From: Isoetes taiwanensis
Taxonomy: Eukaryota; Streptophyta; Lycopodiopsida; Isoetales; Isoetaceae
NCBI GenBank assembly: GCA_021234155.1
Contig: JAJEKV010000002.1
Span: forward strand, 16,219,428 to 16,283,427
Direction of reading: 5' to 3'
DNA: 64,000 bases
Part shown: positions 58,618 to 64,000 of the stretch, piece by piece
Layout: each line of letters starts with the position of its first letter
How positions within the stretch are numbered: the stretch's first letter is position 1
The notes under the pieces: generated by a model
Database searches by the model: none
What the model saw: only the letters and a program-made list of their open reading frames with translations
Told to the model about the DNA's origin: nothing
Translations under genes and position numbers: made by a program

Positions 58618-59935
58618 TAATTTTAACCAAAGAATGTGGACCGTACAACTAGCAGGGCAGAGGGAAAACAGAGCAGAGACACAAATTGAACTCCGTGAGT
58701 GATCGAAGCAGGCAGAATCCAATAGTTCAAACCCAGACTTCACATCGTGAATCAAAACACAATGATTCAAATTCGAATTCCAAATCGGTGAATCAAAATA
58801 CAGTGATCCAAGACCCAGATTCCAAAACGGTGAACCAAAATCCAGAAGCAGCAGGGAAGATCAAAGCTTCAAAACCACAATTCGGCGGACAAAAGAATGC
58901 CACAGACTCATCGCATGCAGGCAGACCTCTCCGGGCAACAAAAAAAAAATGGCAGCTCTGGCAGCTCTAGCAGCCCAAATTGGTGACGGATTTAGTTCAA
59001 AAAAACATTGTGTACAAACAAAAGTTATCTGAGAAATATCTACACAACGTACATGCACTTTTCGCAATCTAAAAAGCAAGCACCATCATAAAAGTTCTCA
59101 CAAAAAGACAAATTTCCTGTCCTCACAAGAAAGAGTGATTGTATTCATCTCTTCCATACTTAGAACAAATGAGAATTGGGGTTCGATCGTTCAAAAAGAC
59201 CTCTGCAAGGACAAATTATTGAAGAGATACCGTATTTCATGTTAGTTGTACCATTTAAAAGGTACGCAAGTCCAAAAACATTAGGGAAAAACGGAAGAGT
59301 ATGAACAACAGCAAAAAATAAACTAGCCTAGGGTCCCTCGGATCTTTTTGTAAATCATTTTCTGCTGAGCCATTATGGCTGGTAGAATCATTATCAGAAG
59401 GATCAAATCAATCACACCTGGAGTTCCTAAGTCTCTGGTGATGATGTGCAAGATTAACCGACATGCTTTGGCTGACGAGCACAGATCCCTCTATGGTTGC
59501 ACCACTAGAACGAGTGTTGCTATTTGGAGGCACCAAAGAACCAGTGTTGCTATTTGGAAGCACCAGCAAGTAGCGCAGCACCACACGGCTCTCAAACTCC
59601 TTGAGCAGAGGAACTTCATGAAACACCTCAACAATGGCCATGCAACAAATACCATCTTTGAAGAACCTTACACTATTCTCGTTATACAAAGCAAAACGAC
59701 AATACGGAAGGGATACATTGAACTTATGGCTGCAATATATACCTTCACCATGAGCTGCTCCAACTGACATATAACGTGAGCTGCTCATGGATCTGATCCC
59801 ATTCCTTAGAATAGAGTACCAGTTACCACCCTGGCTGCCATGGAATGCAAAAAAGGATTTTTGCCTAGCAATACCTTCCTTCTCAGGTGTATCATACAAC
59901 TCTGCAAACTGAGCTACTGTACCTTCAACGTTAAG
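58618..59935. repeat. segmental duplication, copy 2 (1.32 kb)
   Basis: Partner of 38097-39445, about 20.5 kb away, same orientation. Copy 2 continues rightward into further PARP-like sequence, so it is the more complete locus. Confidence 0.92.
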
Positions 59936-60577
59936 TGCTGTCATTTTCCTCTAACAGCTTAAGGGAGGTCCTGTTGCTAGAAAAGCAATAACTTAAAAAC
60001 TTGTAGGCTAACCTTTGTGGATGATCTACAGACTCAGTTCCAATTTGGAGGGTCTTAATTTTCTTGTATAAGGAGTCAGTTAGCAGCTCCTCCAGTGTAG
60101 CCTCTGAGTTGCACTATGCCAGATCTTGGATCGAAGCAATAGTTTCTAACACATTTTTGATCAGCAATATCATCTTGTTCTGTCCATTGTGCACTGTTGA
60201 ACTGGCTTGGCCTCCAGGAGGAATGTAACTTTGATCACCAAACCAACCATTATGTTTCCTCTGGCTGTTCAAGGACATCCCTCTGGCTGTTTGCGGTGGC
60301 AATAAGCAGTGAAATCTCTAGCTCTACCACAACTGGAAAATGTTTTACCTGTGCCAATACAGATGTTGCCAGACCTTGTTCCTGGAATTCAAACAGGCAT
60401 TTGTCTGCTACACAAGAAAGGAGCTTCATTGGCCTTCTTGGAAGCAATCTGCAGCAAAGGGGACACCAACTTGGTAGCATGCAAAGTTGGTTGGCCATAA
60501 AATATAATAATCCTAGAAAGGGATTCTGAATAATGTTTGCAACCTGGAGGGCATTTAACATTTGAATTATAATGCAA
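59408..60577 (-). pseudogene. PARP6/8-like ADP-ribosyltransferase locus, frame-broken
   Basis: Minus strand. An upstream block at about 60470-60290 (WCPLCC, CVADKCLFEFQEQGLATSV, VVVELEISLLIATA) matches the cysteine-containing segment preceding the catalytic domain in PARP6/8-type proteins. A linker at 60090-59950 (EELLTDSLYKKIKTLQIG, FLSYCFSSNRTSLKLLEEND) precedes the catalytic domain at 59944-59408. That domain has FFAFHGS (His of the nicotinamide pocket), AAHGEGIY (Tyr) and LRYLLVL near the last core strand. The usual catalytic Glu is not at that point, as in mono-ADP-ribosylating or inactive members. Breaks are a TAG before the linker and a frame change just before the catalytic block, unless short introns remove them. 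A 24-base gap removes eight residues before the last strand. Likely a decaying gene; flowering-plant PARPs are of other clades. Confidence 0.6.
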
Positions 60578-63599
<3,022 letters not shown>

Positions 63600-63745
63600 C
63601 CAAACATGGCTATGGGAAAACAAGCGATAACGATAAGTACGTGCAACCCACATAACAAGAATCCTCCTATCAATCAAATATGGCTATGGGAAAACAAACG
63701 ATGCCGATAAATTGTGCAATCCACATAACAAGAACCCTTGAGCAC
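63600..63745. repeat. 74-bp tandem duplication
   Basis: Units containing TGGCTATGGGAAAACAA(G/A)CGAT start near 63600 and 63674 with scattered differences. Confidence 0.82.
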
Positions 63746-64000
63746 TGCAACACGAAAAAAGACTTTGTACAAAATGGAATGCGAACCTTTGTAAAACTAT
63801 GGAGGATGCTCTCTTTCTCATCTTCTCTGCAATCTTCATATCCCAATTGGATCTCCATGTAGAGAGACAATTCTCTCTGCTGACAGATTTGGAGATGAGA
63901 AAGTCTATAACTAATGCAATTATTTTGGGGGCCCAAAGACATACGGGGGTTCAAAGAATCCAGCGTGAAGCCAGAGTGGCCCGAGAACTTCTACAAACAT
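63746..64000. other. right edge, nothing recognised
   Basis: No supportable feature in the last 255 bases. Confidence 0.5.

Overview
This window looks like nuclear DNA of a land plant. The evidence is intron-rich genes with GT/AG junctions whose closest recognisable relatives are plant families (SCI1-like, a PDE327-like FAD oxidoreductase, F-box/kelch, pentatricopeptide repeat), and plant-type mobile elements: TRIM, tRNA-derived SINE, Helitron, copia, gypsy and L1-type LINEs. A PARP6/8-type catalytic domain and several old LINE types weakly suggest a lineage outside the flowering plants (fern, gymnosperm or other); this is inference. All exon models were built by hand from translated frames, splice signals and remembered family sequences. 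No search or transcript data were available.

Layout. 1-2.6 kb is a mobile-element patch: a TRIM with a MITE nested in one LTR, then two GC-rich foldback elements. 2.6-7.8 kb is a 2.23-kb direct duplication bounded outside by long T runs and palindromic ATCGA arrays. 8.9-10.6 kb holds a six-exon SCI1-like gene on the plus strand. 11.5-14.5 kb has short tandem duplications, a SINE with target-site duplications and the 3' part of a LINE. 15.6-24 kb contains a decayed F-box/kelch gene, three copies of a 169-bp structured repeat, and copia and gypsy relics. 24.9-29 kb holds Helitron, LINE and BED zinc-finger relics on the minus strand. 29.3-37.1 kb is a thirteen-exon PDE327-like gene on the minus strand. 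38.1-39.4 kb and 58.6-59.9 kb are two copies of a segment carrying a PARP-like domain. 39.4-46 kb is AT-rich with a Helitron-like 3' terminus. 46.35-50.6 kb is a LINE with target-site duplications, inserted in a tandem repeat. 51-52.7 kb is a decayed PPR gene. The rest is mostly AT-rich sequence with a 243-bp GA microsatellite at 62.1 kb.

Only two genes look intact: the SCI1-like gene (335 residues) and the PDE327-like gene (659 or 675 residues). The PARP-like locus at 59.4-60.6 kb is the better of two copies but carries frame breaks. There is no sign that the genes form a functional cluster; the window reads as sparse genes in repeat-rich DNA. The most interesting observations are the 169-bp repeat with a compensatory stem change, the in-frame duplicated splice acceptor in the PDE327-like gene, the nested TRIM/MITE, and the unequal PARP copies.
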